From: Trichococcus sp. K1Tr
GTDB lineage: Bacteria > Bacillota > Bacilli > Lactobacillales > Aerococcaceae
Direction: 5' to 3'
NCBI RefSeq assembly: GCF_028309625.1
Contig: NZ_JAQMHR010000010.1
Location: forward strand, 1 to 64,000
Length of the DNA stretch: 64,000 nt
Below the pieces are notes generated by a model that was not told where the DNA came from, did not search any database, and saw nothing but the letters and a program-made list of their open reading frames with translations. How positions within the stretch are numbered: position 1 is the first letter of the stretch; every line of letters begins with the position of its first letter. Shown piece after piece: positions 52,579 to 61,215 of the stretch. Both the position numbers and the translations under genes were made by a program.

Positions 52579-52704
52579 ATGAAAAGGTAAACTCAATTCA
52601 GCAATATTTGAAAACTACCATCGTTCATTGCTCAGGAAAGATGGTGCGGTGGGACAATTTTTAGTAGTACATAATCAATCATGTGAATGATGGAGGGAAA
52701 ACAT

Positions 52705-53391
52705 ATGAAAATTTTGATTGTAGATGACGAGGAAAACATTTTGAAGATTGTAGAGGCGTACTTGGTTGCTAAAAACTACCAAGTATTCAGAGCCATGGAC
52801 GGAGAAGAAGCCTTGCGGAAAGCCGAAACCATCCGGCCGGATCTCATCGTCCTGGACCTCATGCTGCCGGATATCTCCGGTCTTGAGGTCTGCCGAAGAA
52901 TAAGAAAATCCTCCAGCGTGCCTGTGATTATGCTGACGGCGAGAACAACGGAACAGGATATCCTGAGCGGACTGCAAATCGGCGCGGACCATTATATGAC
53001 GAAACCCTTCAGCCCCAAAGAACTGGTGGCCCGAGTACAGACTGTACTGCGACGCTCACATCCGGAACCCCAAGAGGTGAAATGGTCCTTCGAAGGTGGT
53101 TTATTGGAAATCTATCCCGATAACAAGCAAGTATTCAAAAAGGGCGTAGAAGTGGGACTAACGCCAACTGAGTACAGTTTGCTGACTCTTCTGGCGTCAC
53201 ATCCTCAGCAGATTTTCCCTAGGCAACAGCTCTTGCAGGTCGTAAAAGGATTAGATTTTGACGGAACAGATCGAGTCATTGATGTCCATATTAAGAACCT
53301 GCGACAAAAGATAGAAGATGATGATACGCGAACCCCCTACTATATCCTGACAATCTATGGAGAGGGATACCGATTTGGTGGTCAAAAATGA
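52705..53391 (+). CDS. OmpR-family response regulator
   Basis: 228 residues. Receiver domain: acidic pair VDDEE (residues 6-10), phospho-accepting Asp in VLDLMLPDISG (about residue 51), Thr in MLTARTTE and Lys in YMTKPFSP. C-terminal winged helix ends RVIDVHIKNLRQKIEDD and GEGYRFG. ATG 52705 has GGAGGG 7 nt upstream. It overlaps the kinase gene by 4 nt. Likely binds the 18-bp motif near its own promoter. Confidence 0.95.
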   Translation: MKILIVDDEENILKIVEAYLVAKNYQVFRAMDGEEALRKAETIRPDLIVLDLMLPDISGLEVCRRIRKSSSVPVIMLTARTTEQDILSGLQIGADHYMTKPFSPKELVARVQTVLRRSHPEPQEVKWSFEGGLLEIYPDNKQVFKKGVEVGLTPTEYSLLTLLASHPQQIFPRQQLLQVVKGLDFDGTDRVIDVHIKNLRQKIEDDDTRTPYYILTIYGEGYRFGGQK

Positions 53392-54785
53392 AGCGAACAA
53401 TAAAGTGGCAACTTCTCCTTTCCTTCGTTTCGCTTTCTTTTATTCTGGTAGGAGCCTTCAGCTGGATAACACTGAACTTACTAGAGAGCCACTTTGCTGA
53501 CTATGTCAGGGAGAGACAGGAGTCAGAGTTGGAAGAATACAGCACTGATTTAGAGAATCTCTATCAACAAAACGGTACCTGGGAAGAAAATTCGCAAGCA
53601 ATTCAGCGTGTTGGGCGGAATGCTCTCCAACAGTCAGTGATTGTGAGGATTTTCGACGAGGACGGGCAACTGTTATGGAGCCCATCCGCTTCTGAGGAAG
53701 AAGATGCGAAGAACAAGGTTCAGGATCATCTCCTGCATATGGAGCAAATGGTGGGAGGTATGGAGAGTGATTACGTGCAAAGTCGTAGTCCCCTTTATGA
53801 TGGTACCGAAGAAATTGGCATGATGGAGATTCAATCCGTGGGTCCCTATGCTTACACAGAACATGACGCCCTCTTTATTTCCGATATGGAAAGTAAATTG
53901 GTTTTGGTGGCCTTCTTCTCGCTCCTCATTCCCCTCTTCTTTGCGCTACTGGTGGCCAAAAAGCTTAGTTCTCCTATCGTCACAATCAATGATTTCACCA
54001 AGGAAATTGCCAAAGGGCATTACAGCAGTCTTTCTCTGGAAGAAACAGGAATCCGGGAGATTGATGACCTGCTGGTATCAGTGAATGATCTTTCCTTGCA
54101 ACTTCAACACCAACAGAAGATCCGAAACCGTTTGTCCTCCGATATTGCTCATGAAATCAGAACGCCTTTGACGACCTTGAAAGGGAATATTGAAGCCATG
54201 ATAGATGGTGTTTGGGAAATATCTGAAGAGCGGCTCTATCGTTGTTACGAAGAGGTAAGCCGAATTACGCGTCTGATTGGAGAAATCGATCGGATCAACG
54301 AACTCGAAAGTCAGGAGTCTCAGCTACAGAAAACCACCTTTGATCTTACGGAATTAGCCCAACAAATCGTGGATAATTTCCAACCCATGCTGGTTGAAAA
54401 TAAACTCAACTGCTCCGTTAGTGGTGATCGCGTATTTATTTCTGCGGATCGGGACAAAATCCATCAGGTCTTAACTAATCTGTTGGCAAATGCCATTAAG
54501 TTTACCCCTTCGGGAGGAAGAATCGACCTTTACGTTTCGCAAAGTAAAGGCACCACTTCCTTTCGGATAATCGACAACGGACAAGGTATCCCTCCGGAAG
54601 AGGTGGGCCAAATATTTGAACGGTTCTATATGGCGGAGCCCTCCCGAAACAGTAAACTAGGGGGGCAAGGAATAGGCCTTTCCATTGTAAAGGGCATTGT
54701 GAATGCGCATCAAGGGACTATTTCCGTAGATAGTATTTATGGGAAAGGCACAACATTTACAATCAATCTTCCCAAGGCAAAATAA
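53388..54785 (+). CDS. Sensor histidine kinase
   Basis: 465 residues. TM1 (about 9-31), an extracytoplasmic sensor of about 135 residues rich in Glu/Gln, TM2 (about 170-190), HAMP, HisKA with SDIAHEIRTPLTTLKGN (phospho-His about 255) and HATPase with NLLANAIKFTPSGG, DNGQGIPPEEV and GGQGIGLSIV. It overlaps the regulator gene (ATGA). From its place it probably senses metal or envelope stress and drives the adjacent envelope genes. Confidence 0.95.
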   Translation: MKRTIKWQLLLSFVSLSFILVGAFSWITLNLLESHFADYVRERQESELEEYSTDLENLYQQNGTWEENSQAIQRVGRNALQQSVIVRIFDEDGQLLWSPSASEEEDAKNKVQDHLLHMEQMVGGMESDYVQSRSPLYDGTEEIGMMEIQSVGPYAYTEHDALFISDMESKLVLVAFFSLLIPLFFALLVAKKLSSPIVTINDFTKEIAKGHYSSLSLEETGIREIDDLLVSVNDLSLQLQHQQKIRNRLSSDIAHEIRTPLTTLKGNIEAMIDGVWEISEERLYRCYEEVSRITRLIGEIDRINELESQESQLQKTTFDLTELAQQIVDNFQPMLVENKLNCSVSGDRVFISADRDKIHQVLTNLLANAIKFTPSGGRIDLYVSQSKGTTSFRIIDNGQGIPPEEVGQIFERFYMAEPSRNSKLGGQGIGLSIVKGIVNAHQGTISVDSIYGKGTTFTINLPKAK

Positions 54786-54798
54786 AATAGGGTTTATA

Positions 54799-54842
54799 AA
54801 AAAGTACTCCAACTAATTAAATAGGGTTGGAGTACTTTTTTC
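54799..54842. terminator. Bidirectional terminator
   Basis: AAAAAAGTACTCCAAC / GTTGGAGTACTTTTTT. Ends both the two-component operon and the convergent M23-lgt operon. Confidence 0.92.
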
Positions 54843-54856
54843 AGTGGTCTATTCTC

Positions 54857-55273
54857 TTATCGTGCAAGGACATCAATCTCCGCCTCTGTCGGATTATCGG
54901 ATACAATCTCAATTAGCATGCGGTGGGGTAAGTTTAGACTGGTTTGTCCAAGTGATTGGATCCACCCTGTCCTCACGGCGATTTGCTGGGGGCTGTTATC
55001 CGATTTGTCACGAATCCGCTCCCCATCAATTTCGATAATATTATACTTCCCGGGAGCAGGATAGTAGGTGATAAGCCGCTGTTTCTCATTTCCGGTCAGG
55101 AGGAAGCGGTCCACTTCCTCGCCGTTGAACGAGATAACTGCATACAGCTTGCTCTTTTCTATGTGCGCAGTTTCAACGGCGAAGATCATTGTCGGTAAAA
55201 AAGATAGAACAAACAGAAAAGAGACAATAATAATATCAAAAGGTTTCACCATTCTGCGATACTTTTTAATCAT
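54857..55273 (-). CDS. NusG domain II-like exported protein
   Basis: 138 residues. One N-terminal hydrophobic segment (PFDIIIVSFLFVLSFLPTMIFA) followed by a small beta-rich domain with YAVISFNGEEVDRF, YNIIEIDGERIRDKSDNSP and QIAVRTGWIQSLGQTSLNLPHRM, the NusG_II pattern. The Cys that is common in this family (SP-Q-CVR-GWI) is replaced: SPQQIAVRTG. Last gene of the M23-lgt operon. Confidence 0.82.
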   Translation of the reverse strand: MIKKYRRMVKPFDIIIVSFLFVLSFLPTMIFAVETAHIEKSKLYAVISFNGEEVDRFLLTGNEKQRLITYYPAPGKYNIIEIDGERIRDKSDNSPQQIAVRTGWIQSLGQTSLNLPHRMLIEIVSDNPTEAEIDVLAR

Positions 55274-55296
55274 GATTCTCCCCCTTTTTCTCTCGT

Positions 55297-55539
55297 TTAC
55301 TCTAACTGTTTTTTTCTCTTCAAGTACTCTGCTTCCGTAATATTATCTCTGGCAAATTCTTTTTGAATCTGTTCCAAAGAGGTCTCATTCGCAATTCGAC
55401 TATCTGTTCGATCGGAAAGAATCTTGATAAGGAGGTACGCCACCATAAACAGCACTACAATCCAAAGCAACCCAATCAATCTCAAAGGTCCCAATCCGTC
55501 ATGATTCAGTAGATTCCAATAACTCGACATGCCACTCAC
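55297..55539 (-). CDS. SHOCT-domain membrane protein (second copy)
   Basis: 80 residues. One hydrophobic helix (LIGLLWIVVLFMVAYLLIKIL) and a SHOCT motif TSLEQIQKEFARDNITEAEYLKRKKQLE. It lies 26 nt after lgt and 23 nt before the NusG-II gene. A GTG start at 55539 with AGGA 6 nt upstream is used; ATG 55530 is also possible. Confidence 0.82.
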   Translation of the reverse strand: MSGMSSYWNLLNHDGLGPLRLIGLLWIVVLFMVAYLLIKILSDRTDSRIANETSLEQIQKEFARDNITEAEYLKRKKQLE

Positions 55540-55565
55540 ACTCTTTCCTGTTATCCGTCTTTACT

Positions 55566-56408
55566 TCAATCTCTTTCTCCTTTGAGGTTCCATCCTTCTA
55601 GATAGTAGGTTTTGGGCGGATAATCCCTTCTCCGGTAAATCCAAATACCAATCGCACCCACAAACAAGAGCAAGGACAATCCCTGTGACACCCGCAAGAA
55701 ATCACCAATCCACAAACTATCCGTGCGCAGGCCCTCTATGAAGAATCTGCCCGCTGAATACCAGATAGTATAGCTGAGGGCCACTTCGCCTTGCCGCAAC
55801 AACCCCTTGCGGTTTCGCAAGGCAATGATTACGCCAAATCCGAGGAGACTCCATAATGACTCGTAGAGGAAGGTGGGCTGGTAGTACACACCGTTAATTT
55901 GCATCTGATCAATGATAAACTTCGGAAGGTACAAGTTCTCCAGAAATGTTCGAGTCACTTCTCCACCATGTGCTTCCTGGTTAGTGAAGTTGCCCCATCG
56001 ACCGATGGATTGGGCCAAAAGGACATAGGGAGCCAGCACATCCAACATCAAGGCAACGGGAATCCTCTTTTTCTTGGTGTACCAATAGACAGTGAATCCC
56101 CCTGCAATCAACCCCCCATAAATGGCAATTCCACCATTCCAGATTTGGACGATTTCGCCCGGATTTTGCAGATAGTACTGCCATTCGAAGAGAATGTAGT
56201 AGATTCTGGCTCCAATCAGCCCAATGGGAATCGCCCACATTGTCATATCTGTAACGGTATCTTCTCCTAAGCCTCTTTTCGTGCCCTCCTTGGACGCCAA
56301 GGAGATTGCCAATAGCATAGCAGCCCCAATGATAATCCCATACCAGTAGACGGTGAATGGGCCAAATGAGAAAGCTACGCGATCAATTGTTCCTACTATT
56401 GTTTCCAT
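55566..56408 (-). CDS. lgt: Prolipoprotein diacylglyceryl transferase (island copy)
   Basis: 280 residues, seven-helix Lgt that moves a diacylglyceryl group from phosphatidylglycerol to the lipobox cysteine. IAFSFGPFTVYWYGIII at the N-terminus, IWNGGIAIYGGLIAGG, and the signature GRWGNFTNQEAHGGEV are present with the conserved Arg and Asn. It lies in an accessory metal island rather than near hprK, so it is very likely a second copy in this genome. Partner of the Lit-like gene and M23 gene across the shared promoter. Confidence 0.95.
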   Translation of the reverse strand: METIVGTIDRVAFSFGPFTVYWYGIIIGAAMLLAISLASKEGTKRGLGEDTVTDMTMWAIPIGLIGARIYYILFEWQYYLQNPGEIVQIWNGGIAIYGGLIAGGFTVYWYTKKKRIPVALMLDVLAPYVLLAQSIGRWGNFTNQEAHGGEVTRTFLENLYLPKFIIDQMQINGVYYQPTFLYESLWSLLGFGVIIALRNRKGLLRQGEVALSYTIWYSAGRFFIEGLRTDSLWIGDFLRVSQGLSLLLFVGAIGIWIYRRRDYPPKTYYLEGWNLKGERD

Positions 56409-56451
56409 ACTTTCCTCCTTATAAGAAAAAAACGTTTATTTTATAGTGCTT

Positions 56452-57768
56452 TTACAATCCCAAGTAAGGTTCTGGGTCAACCTGAACCCCATTCTCATAA
56501 ACCTCGAAATGCAGGTGGACACCTGTTGAATCCCCCGTTGTTCCCATTATCCCTAATTGTTGTCCTTGGGATACTTTTTGTCCGGGAGCAACCCGAAGGC
56601 TGCCCGCTTCCATGTGAGCGTATAAAGTTTGGAGTCCGTTTCCATGGTCGATTTTCACGTAGTAGCCCCATGAATTATGGTACCCGGCTACTAGAACGGT
56701 TCCCCCCTGGGCTGCGACAATCGGTCCCGATCCGGCAAAATCCATGCCCGCATGCAATTTCCACTCCCCTGTAAGAGGATGGATTCTGTATCCAAAAGGA
56801 TCTGTTACAATCCCATTACTCGGACGAATGAAACCAGACGCGGTAACGCTCTTCGCTTCAGGCAGGGTTTCCCCCGCAGAGGCATACTCCACTACCTTGC
56901 TTTCTTCGAAGAAGCTTTCAGGAACAATCTCACCCGCCATTGCAACCGCGACCTCTTGTGCAGCCTGTTGTCGTACTACTTCTTCATCAGCGATCCGGCG
57001 TTGCTCCTCCTTCAGTTGATCGGAGAGGGTGCTCACCGTTCCGGCAAGATTCTGTTGCTCCTGATCAATCGCTTCTTTTTGTTCCACCGTAAGATCATAC
57101 TCTTGGGCTAGCTGCTCGATTTGATTCTCCAGCCCTGCTTTCTGTGTCACCAAATTGGTTTTGGCTACTTGGATTTCCGCACTCAGTATTTCTAGGTTTT
57201 CCTGCTCGTCCTCAGCTGCCTGCTTTTTCTCCACCAGATCCATTTTGTCATTTTTCTGCTGGACGAGTATTTCCTTGTTGATGTTCATAATGTAAGTTAC
57301 TAAGCCTATGTTCCCTATCATTTCCGCAAGGTTCTCCGAGTTGATAACTGCTTCCAGGAGAGTACGTGGATTTGTATCTGTTTGGACGGCTCTGGCTTGC
57401 ACTTTAAGTTTTTCCCCTCTTAGTTCAATCCGTTCTTCCAGCGTTTCTGCTTCTTTACCCAATTCCTTTATTTTTTCCTCAGAAATCTGCAATTTCCCCT
57501 GCTGTTCAACTAATTGTAGGGTGAGCTTGTCGATTTCCTTTTGCAGGGTGATTGTTCCAACCCCAAGTTGCTCTTTCTTTGCCTCCAATGTGTCCAATAG
57601 CTCTTGTTGCCCTGAAGAATTCTCATCCAATTCTTGGATTCTGCTTTCCAATTCCGTTTTTTGTTGATTGAGCTCTTCCAGCGTATCAGCTTTCACATCC
57701 AAAGGTACCACCAGTAAACTTAAAAGCGTGGGAATTCCTAAAATCCTGAACATCTGCTTTCTATTCAT
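56452..57768 (-). CDS. Secreted coiled-coil M23 peptidase
   Basis: 438 residues. Signal peptide (residues 1-27, ending VKADT), long coiled coil to about 275, and a C-terminal LytM/M23 domain with LHAGMDFAG (zinc His and Asp), HGNGLQTLYAHM and VHLHFEVYENG. It resembles EnvC/CwlO-associated factors and cell-wall endopeptidases. It is the first gene of the operon with lgt, SHOCT and NusG-II genes, and motif site 3 lies 66 bp upstream. Confidence 0.93.
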   Translation of the reverse strand: MNRKQMFRILGIPTLLSLLVVPLDVKADTLEELNQQKTELESRIQELDENSSGQQELLDTLEAKKEQLGVGTITLQKEIDKLTLQLVEQQGKLQISEEKIKELGKEAETLEERIELRGEKLKVQARAVQTDTNPRTLLEAVINSENLAEMIGNIGLVTYIMNINKEILVQQKNDKMDLVEKKQAAEDEQENLEILSAEIQVAKTNLVTQKAGLENQIEQLAQEYDLTVEQKEAIDQEQQNLAGTVSTLSDQLKEEQRRIADEEVVRQQAAQEVAVAMAGEIVPESFFEESKVVEYASAGETLPEAKSVTASGFIRPSNGIVTDPFGYRIHPLTGEWKLHAGMDFAGSGPIVAAQGGTVLVAGYHNSWGYYVKIDHGNGLQTLYAHMEAGSLRVAPGQKVSQGQQLGIMGTTGDSTGVHLHFEVYENGVQVDPEPYLGL

Positions 57769-57833
57769 GTATCCTCCTTAAATGTCGGCAAAATTTGCCC
57801 CTTTCTTTTGCTTATTTTACTGTACCAAGGAAT

Positions 57834-57877
57834 TATGTAGGTTTTATGGAGTTGTTAATCTCCATAAAACCTACATA
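57834..57877. promoter_or_regulatory. Perfect inverted 18-bp motif pair (site 3)
   Basis: TATGTAGGTTTTATGGAG (57834-57851), 8-bp spacer, and the exact complement (57860-57877). Same motif and same spacer length as site 1. It lies between the divergent M23-lgt operon and the small His-rich ORF plus Lit-like gene. It could also form a hairpin, but no T tract follows. Confidence 0.72.
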
Positions 57878-58028
57878 GTTTTACTCTATTCTTGTCTTAG
57901 AAAGTTATTCTGAATCTTATTTGCTTCACTAATGGAATTGGGTTCTTCGTAATTTTTTAATCTATCGTCCATTTCTTTACTAACGTGTTAGTTGTAGCAT
58001 TGACGAAAAAATAAAAGGAGAGTTGAAC

Positions 58029-58238
58029 ATGGAATCGATTATATTTGTGGTACTGATGGTGGTTGGACACATGCTCATGATGTTTCTCATGCCTGGTATG
58101 CATGGCGGTCATAACCATAAAGGACATGGTCACGCGGATCCCGAATCGGAAGACAAGAAAAAGTTGGAAATTGAAAACAAACGGTTAAAAGAGGAATTGA
58201 ACGTAGTAAAATCAAAAATAAATCAAAATGAATTGTGA
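58029..58238 (+). CDS. Small His-rich membrane/coiled-coil protein
   Basis: 69 residues. One hydrophobic Met-rich helix (ESIIFVVLMVVGHMLMMFLM), a His-rich stretch (GMHGGHNHKGHGHADP) and a C-terminal coiled coil (KKKLEIENKRLKEELNVVKSK). AAGGAG lies 9 nt before ATG 58029. It could bind Cu or Zn at the membrane. It is translated just before the Lit-like gene. Confidence 0.75.
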   Translation: MESIIFVVLMVVGHMLMMFLMPGMHGGHNHKGHGHADPESEDKKKLEIENKRLKEELNVVKSKINQNEL

Positions 58239-58251
58239 GGGCAATTCCACA

Positions 58252-58890
58252 TTGAAGCAGAAAATCATTCAAATTTCAGGGTTTATTTTCATTACCTTTT
58301 TCATCTTATCCCTTTCGGTGGCAGCAACCATCAACTTTACCTTCCTCTACTCGTTTGATATTGGTTACTTGAATATATCGGAATATGTAGGCATGCCGAA
58401 AGAGCAAATCTTAATGAACTATCGTATTCTGCTAGATTACCTGAATACCCCATGGATAGCGAAACTGGATATGCCGGATTTCCCTAGCTCAGTTAGCGGG
58501 TTATTCCACTTCACTGAAGTGAAGAAGTTGTTTATGCTGGACTACCTGATTCTGATTACTTCAGGGATAGGCTCCTTCTGGTTTATGCAGTATCTAAACA
58601 GAGAAGGGCAATACTGGCGACTTCTTCGATACTTCCAGTGGGGAATCTTGCTTCCGCTGGGTGTTGTTTTGGCTCTATTGATCAACTTTGATGTGCTGTT
58701 TGTGCTATTCCATCAGGTATTCTTTAACAATGATGCTTGGCTATTTAATCCCGCAACTGATCCCATCATCTTAGCGCTGCCGGCGGAGTTCTTTATGCAC
58801 AGTTTCCTCTTGGCCTTTGGATTAATCGAAGTCTTCCTAATCCTGGGGTACTTCACTACTAAATATCGAATCTCTGCCCCAAGCCGTTGA
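58252..58890 (+). CDS. Lit-like lipoprotein intramolecular transacylase (TIGR01906/DUF1461)
   Basis: 212 residues, four helices. FHQVFFNNDAWLFNPATDPI and LPAEFFMHSFLL form the DUF1461 signature; the family includes Lit, which moves an acyl chain within diacylglyceryl lipoproteins to give lyso-form lipoproteins. A copper-inducible mobile copy (Lit2) is known from Listeria/Enterococcus. A TTG at 58252 (GAGGG 9 nt upstream) is preferred to ATG 58228, which lies inside the previous gene. With the divergent lgt it forms a lipoprotein-modifying pair. Confidence 0.85.
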   Translation: MKQKIIQISGFIFITFFILSLSVAATINFTFLYSFDIGYLNISEYVGMPKEQILMNYRILLDYLNTPWIAKLDMPDFPSSVSGLFHFTEVKKLFMLDYLILITSGIGSFWFMQYLNREGQYWRLLRYFQWGILLPLGVVLALLINFDVLFVLFHQVFFNNDAWLFNPATDPIILALPAEFFMHSFLLAFGLIEVFLILGYFTTKYRISAPSR

Positions 58891-58913
58891 TTAAAAAGGT
58901 TATGGTTCATAAG

Positions 58914-58955
58914 AAAAACAGGGCTCTCCATCGAAAGCATGGGAGTCCTGTTTTT
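58914..58955. terminator. Terminator after the Lit-like gene
   Basis: AAAAACAGG-CTC / GAG-CCTGTTTTT hairpin. Confidence 0.75.
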
Positions 58956-58996
58956 ATCGAAAATTTATCGATCTATGATTTTCCTTATACAGCATA

Positions 58997-59050
58997 CTGG
59001 CTGGTCTGACCCGATTCTGGAAGGGGGTCAAACCAGCCAGTGCTTTTTTC
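58997..59050 (+). terminator. Second terminator hairpin facing copB
   Basis: CTGGCTGGT-GACCC / GGGTC-ACCAGCCAG, then TGCTTTTTTC. The T tract is on the plus strand, so it insulates copB from plus-strand read-through. Confidence 0.75.
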
Positions 59051-59064
59051 GTTCCTGCTTCATT

Positions 59065-61182
59065 TTATTTAGGGTCTAATTTCAAAAGCATGGCATTGAT
59101 CGCAACAATAACGGTCGATAAGGACATGAGGACGGCGCCGAAGGCCGGACCCAAGGTAATGCCGATAGGAGCAAGGAGGCCAGCAGCAATTGGAATCGCG
59201 ATAAAATTGTAGCCTGCTCCCCATACCAAGTTTTGTTTCATTTTACGTGTCGTCTTGTTTGCTAACTCGATAAAGGATTCAATATCCCCTGGATCAGACT
59301 GAGTAAGGATAATATCCGCAGAATCCAAAGCTACTTGCGTTCCAGCTCCGATTGCAATACCTACGTCTGCCAAGGCAAGGGAAGGTGCGTCATTGACCCC
59401 GTCTCCCACCATGATAACCGTCTTGTTTTGGTTTTTCATGGACTCGACCAGCTTGTACTTATCTTCCGGAGATTGATTGGCTTGGTATTGAATACCTAGA
59501 ACTTCTGCAACTCCTTGTGCAGCTTCCTCGTTATCACCAGTAGCCATGAGTGGTTCAATTCCGTATTTTTTCAGCACCTCGATCAAGTTTCTGCTGGTTT
59601 CTTTCAGTTCATCTCCCAATGCGACAGCGCCGATTGCTTCATTATTTTCTACAAGGATACTTAAAGTAGCGCCTTTCGGAATATCCATACGCAATGCTTT
59701 TCCGTATGCCTTTTGGCTGATTAATTGATAGTGGTGGCCGTTCGCCTCCCCTTCTATTCCTGCTCCCGAAACGATTTCAATGGAGTCAAAGGAAACTGAC
59801 TTAATGCCTTTCGCTTCAGCGTGGTTCACAATCGATTGGGCAATCGGGTGACTGGAGCCCGCCTCTATACCCGCCAACAAGCCTGTAATTTCTTCTTCAG
59901 AATATTTATCACTCAAAACAGTGACGTCCAACACTTTAAATTCACCAGTTGTTAAAGTACCTGTTTTATCCAATACCATAACATCCGCTTTAGTAGTTAA
60001 TTCCAAAGCTTCTCTATTTTTAACCAGTAATCCTCGGCTTGCACCCAAACTAGTACTACGTGATACTACCAAGGGAATAGCAAGACCCAAAGCGTGTGGG
60101 CAGGCAATAACTAACGTAGTCACAGTAAAGATAACGGCTGTAGGCAGATCCGCAATGATCGTCCAGATTAGTAGGGCGATTAAAGCTACTACAACCGCAA
60201 TGTAGAACAACCAGCCAGCTACTTTGTGAGCCACATTCTCTGCTCGAGAAGGTTGGCTTTGTGCTTGGCTAATTAATGATTGTACTTGTGAGATAAAGGA
60301 CTTATCCCCTGTTTCTGTTACTTCTACATATAGGACACCACTACCATTTGTTGATCCACCAATGACTTGATCTTTAACATTCTTTTCGATTGGCTTAGAT
60401 TCACCTGTTAAGAGGGCCTCGTTTACACGGGATTCTCCGCGAATAATGATACCATCAGCTGGAACATTTTCTCCTGCTTGAACACGGATAACATCTCCAA
60501 CCTGAAGTTCAGACACAGGACGAGTCTCAATCGAATCGTCTTCTAAAACAACATGGGCGTCTTTTGGCACTAATTCTGCTAGAGCTTTTTGCGCGTCCCC
60601 TGCTTCACCCAATGCCTTCATTTCAATCCAGTGTCCTAATAACATGATTAAAAGTAACGTTGCAAACTCAAAGAAGAAGTCCATAACATGTTCTCCGGTC
60701 ACATATCGAGCGGCCACTGCGTAAACACTATAGGCATAAGAAACCGTTATTCCCAAAGTAATCAAGGACATCATGCCTGGAACTTTTGAATTAAACTCAT
60801 CTTTCGCACCCATGTAGAATGGTTTTCCGCCATAAATGTATAGAATTGTTGCCAATACAGCTGCTACAACGTCTGCATAAGGAAAGATAATTTGGAAAGG
60901 CAACTGAATATCCATCAAAGGAGTAATGAGTAAGATTGCAATTCCTAATGGGAGTGACTTCAAGAAAATCTCCTTAAAGCTACCGTGATGGTGGTGGGCA
61001 TGCCCTCCCATTGCGCCATGATCCATTTCACTGTGATCCATCGCACTATGATCCATCTTGCTGTGATCCATCTGACTATGATCCATCTTGCTGTGATCCA
61101 TCTTGCTGTGATCCATCTGACTATGGTCCATCTTGCTGTGGTCCGTTGGTTTATTCGAACCGTTCTGTTGCTTGTTGTTCAT
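59065..61182 (-). CDS. copB: Copper-exporting P-type ATPase CopB with MDHS-repeat N-terminus
   Basis: 705 residues, P1B-3 class. The membrane motif is ACPHALG (CPH), typical of CopB/TcrB. DKTGTLT, SSHPIA and [20 protein letters not shown] are intact. Residues 14-50 consist of MDHS-x repeats (MDHSQ, MDHSK, MDHSA, MDHSE) and end GGHAHHHHG, a flexible Met/His metal-binding tail encoded by a 15-bp DNA tandem repeat (61010-61160). GAGGAGG upstream of ATG 61182. Exports Cu(I)/Cu(II) or Ag(I). Confidence 0.95.
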   Translation of the reverse strand: MNNKQQNGSNKPTDHSKMDHSQMDHSKMDHSKMDHSQMDHSKMDHSAMDHSEMDHGAMGGHAHHHHGSFKEIFLKSLPLGIAILLITPLMDIQLPFQIIFPYADVVAAVLATILYIYGGKPFYMGAKDEFNSKVPGMMSLITLGITVSYAYSVYAVAARYVTGEHVMDFFFEFATLLLIMLLGHWIEMKALGEAGDAQKALAELVPKDAHVVLEDDSIETRPVSELQVGDVIRVQAGENVPADGIIIRGESRVNEALLTGESKPIEKNVKDQVIGGSTNGSGVLYVEVTETGDKSFISQVQSLISQAQSQPSRAENVAHKVAGWLFYIAVVVALIALLIWTIIADLPTAVIFTVTTLVIACPHALGLAIPLVVSRSTSLGASRGLLVKNREALELTTKADVMVLDKTGTLTTGEFKVLDVTVLSDKYSEEEITGLLAGIEAGSSHPIAQSIVNHAEAKGIKSVSFDSIEIVSGAGIEGEANGHHYQLISQKAYGKALRMDIPKGATLSILVENNEAIGAVALGDELKETSRNLIEVLKKYGIEPLMATGDNEEAAQGVAEVLGIQYQANQSPEDKYKLVESMKNQNKTVIMVGDGVNDAPSLALADVGIAIGAGTQVALDSADIILTQSDPGDIESFIELANKTTRKMKQNLVWGAGYNFIAIPIAAGLLAPIGITLGPAFGAVLMSLSTVIVAINAMLLKLDPK
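61010..61160 (-). repeat. 15-bp tandem repeats coding for MDHSx
   Basis: About eight degenerate copies of a 15-bp unit (GATCCATCTTGCTGT or GATCCATCTGACTAT on the plus strand) in the 5' part of copB. Copy number may vary between strains by slippage without breaking the frame. Confidence 0.85.
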
Positions 61183-61215
61183 AAACTTATCCTCCTCTTA
61201 CCTCGATTAAAGAAT

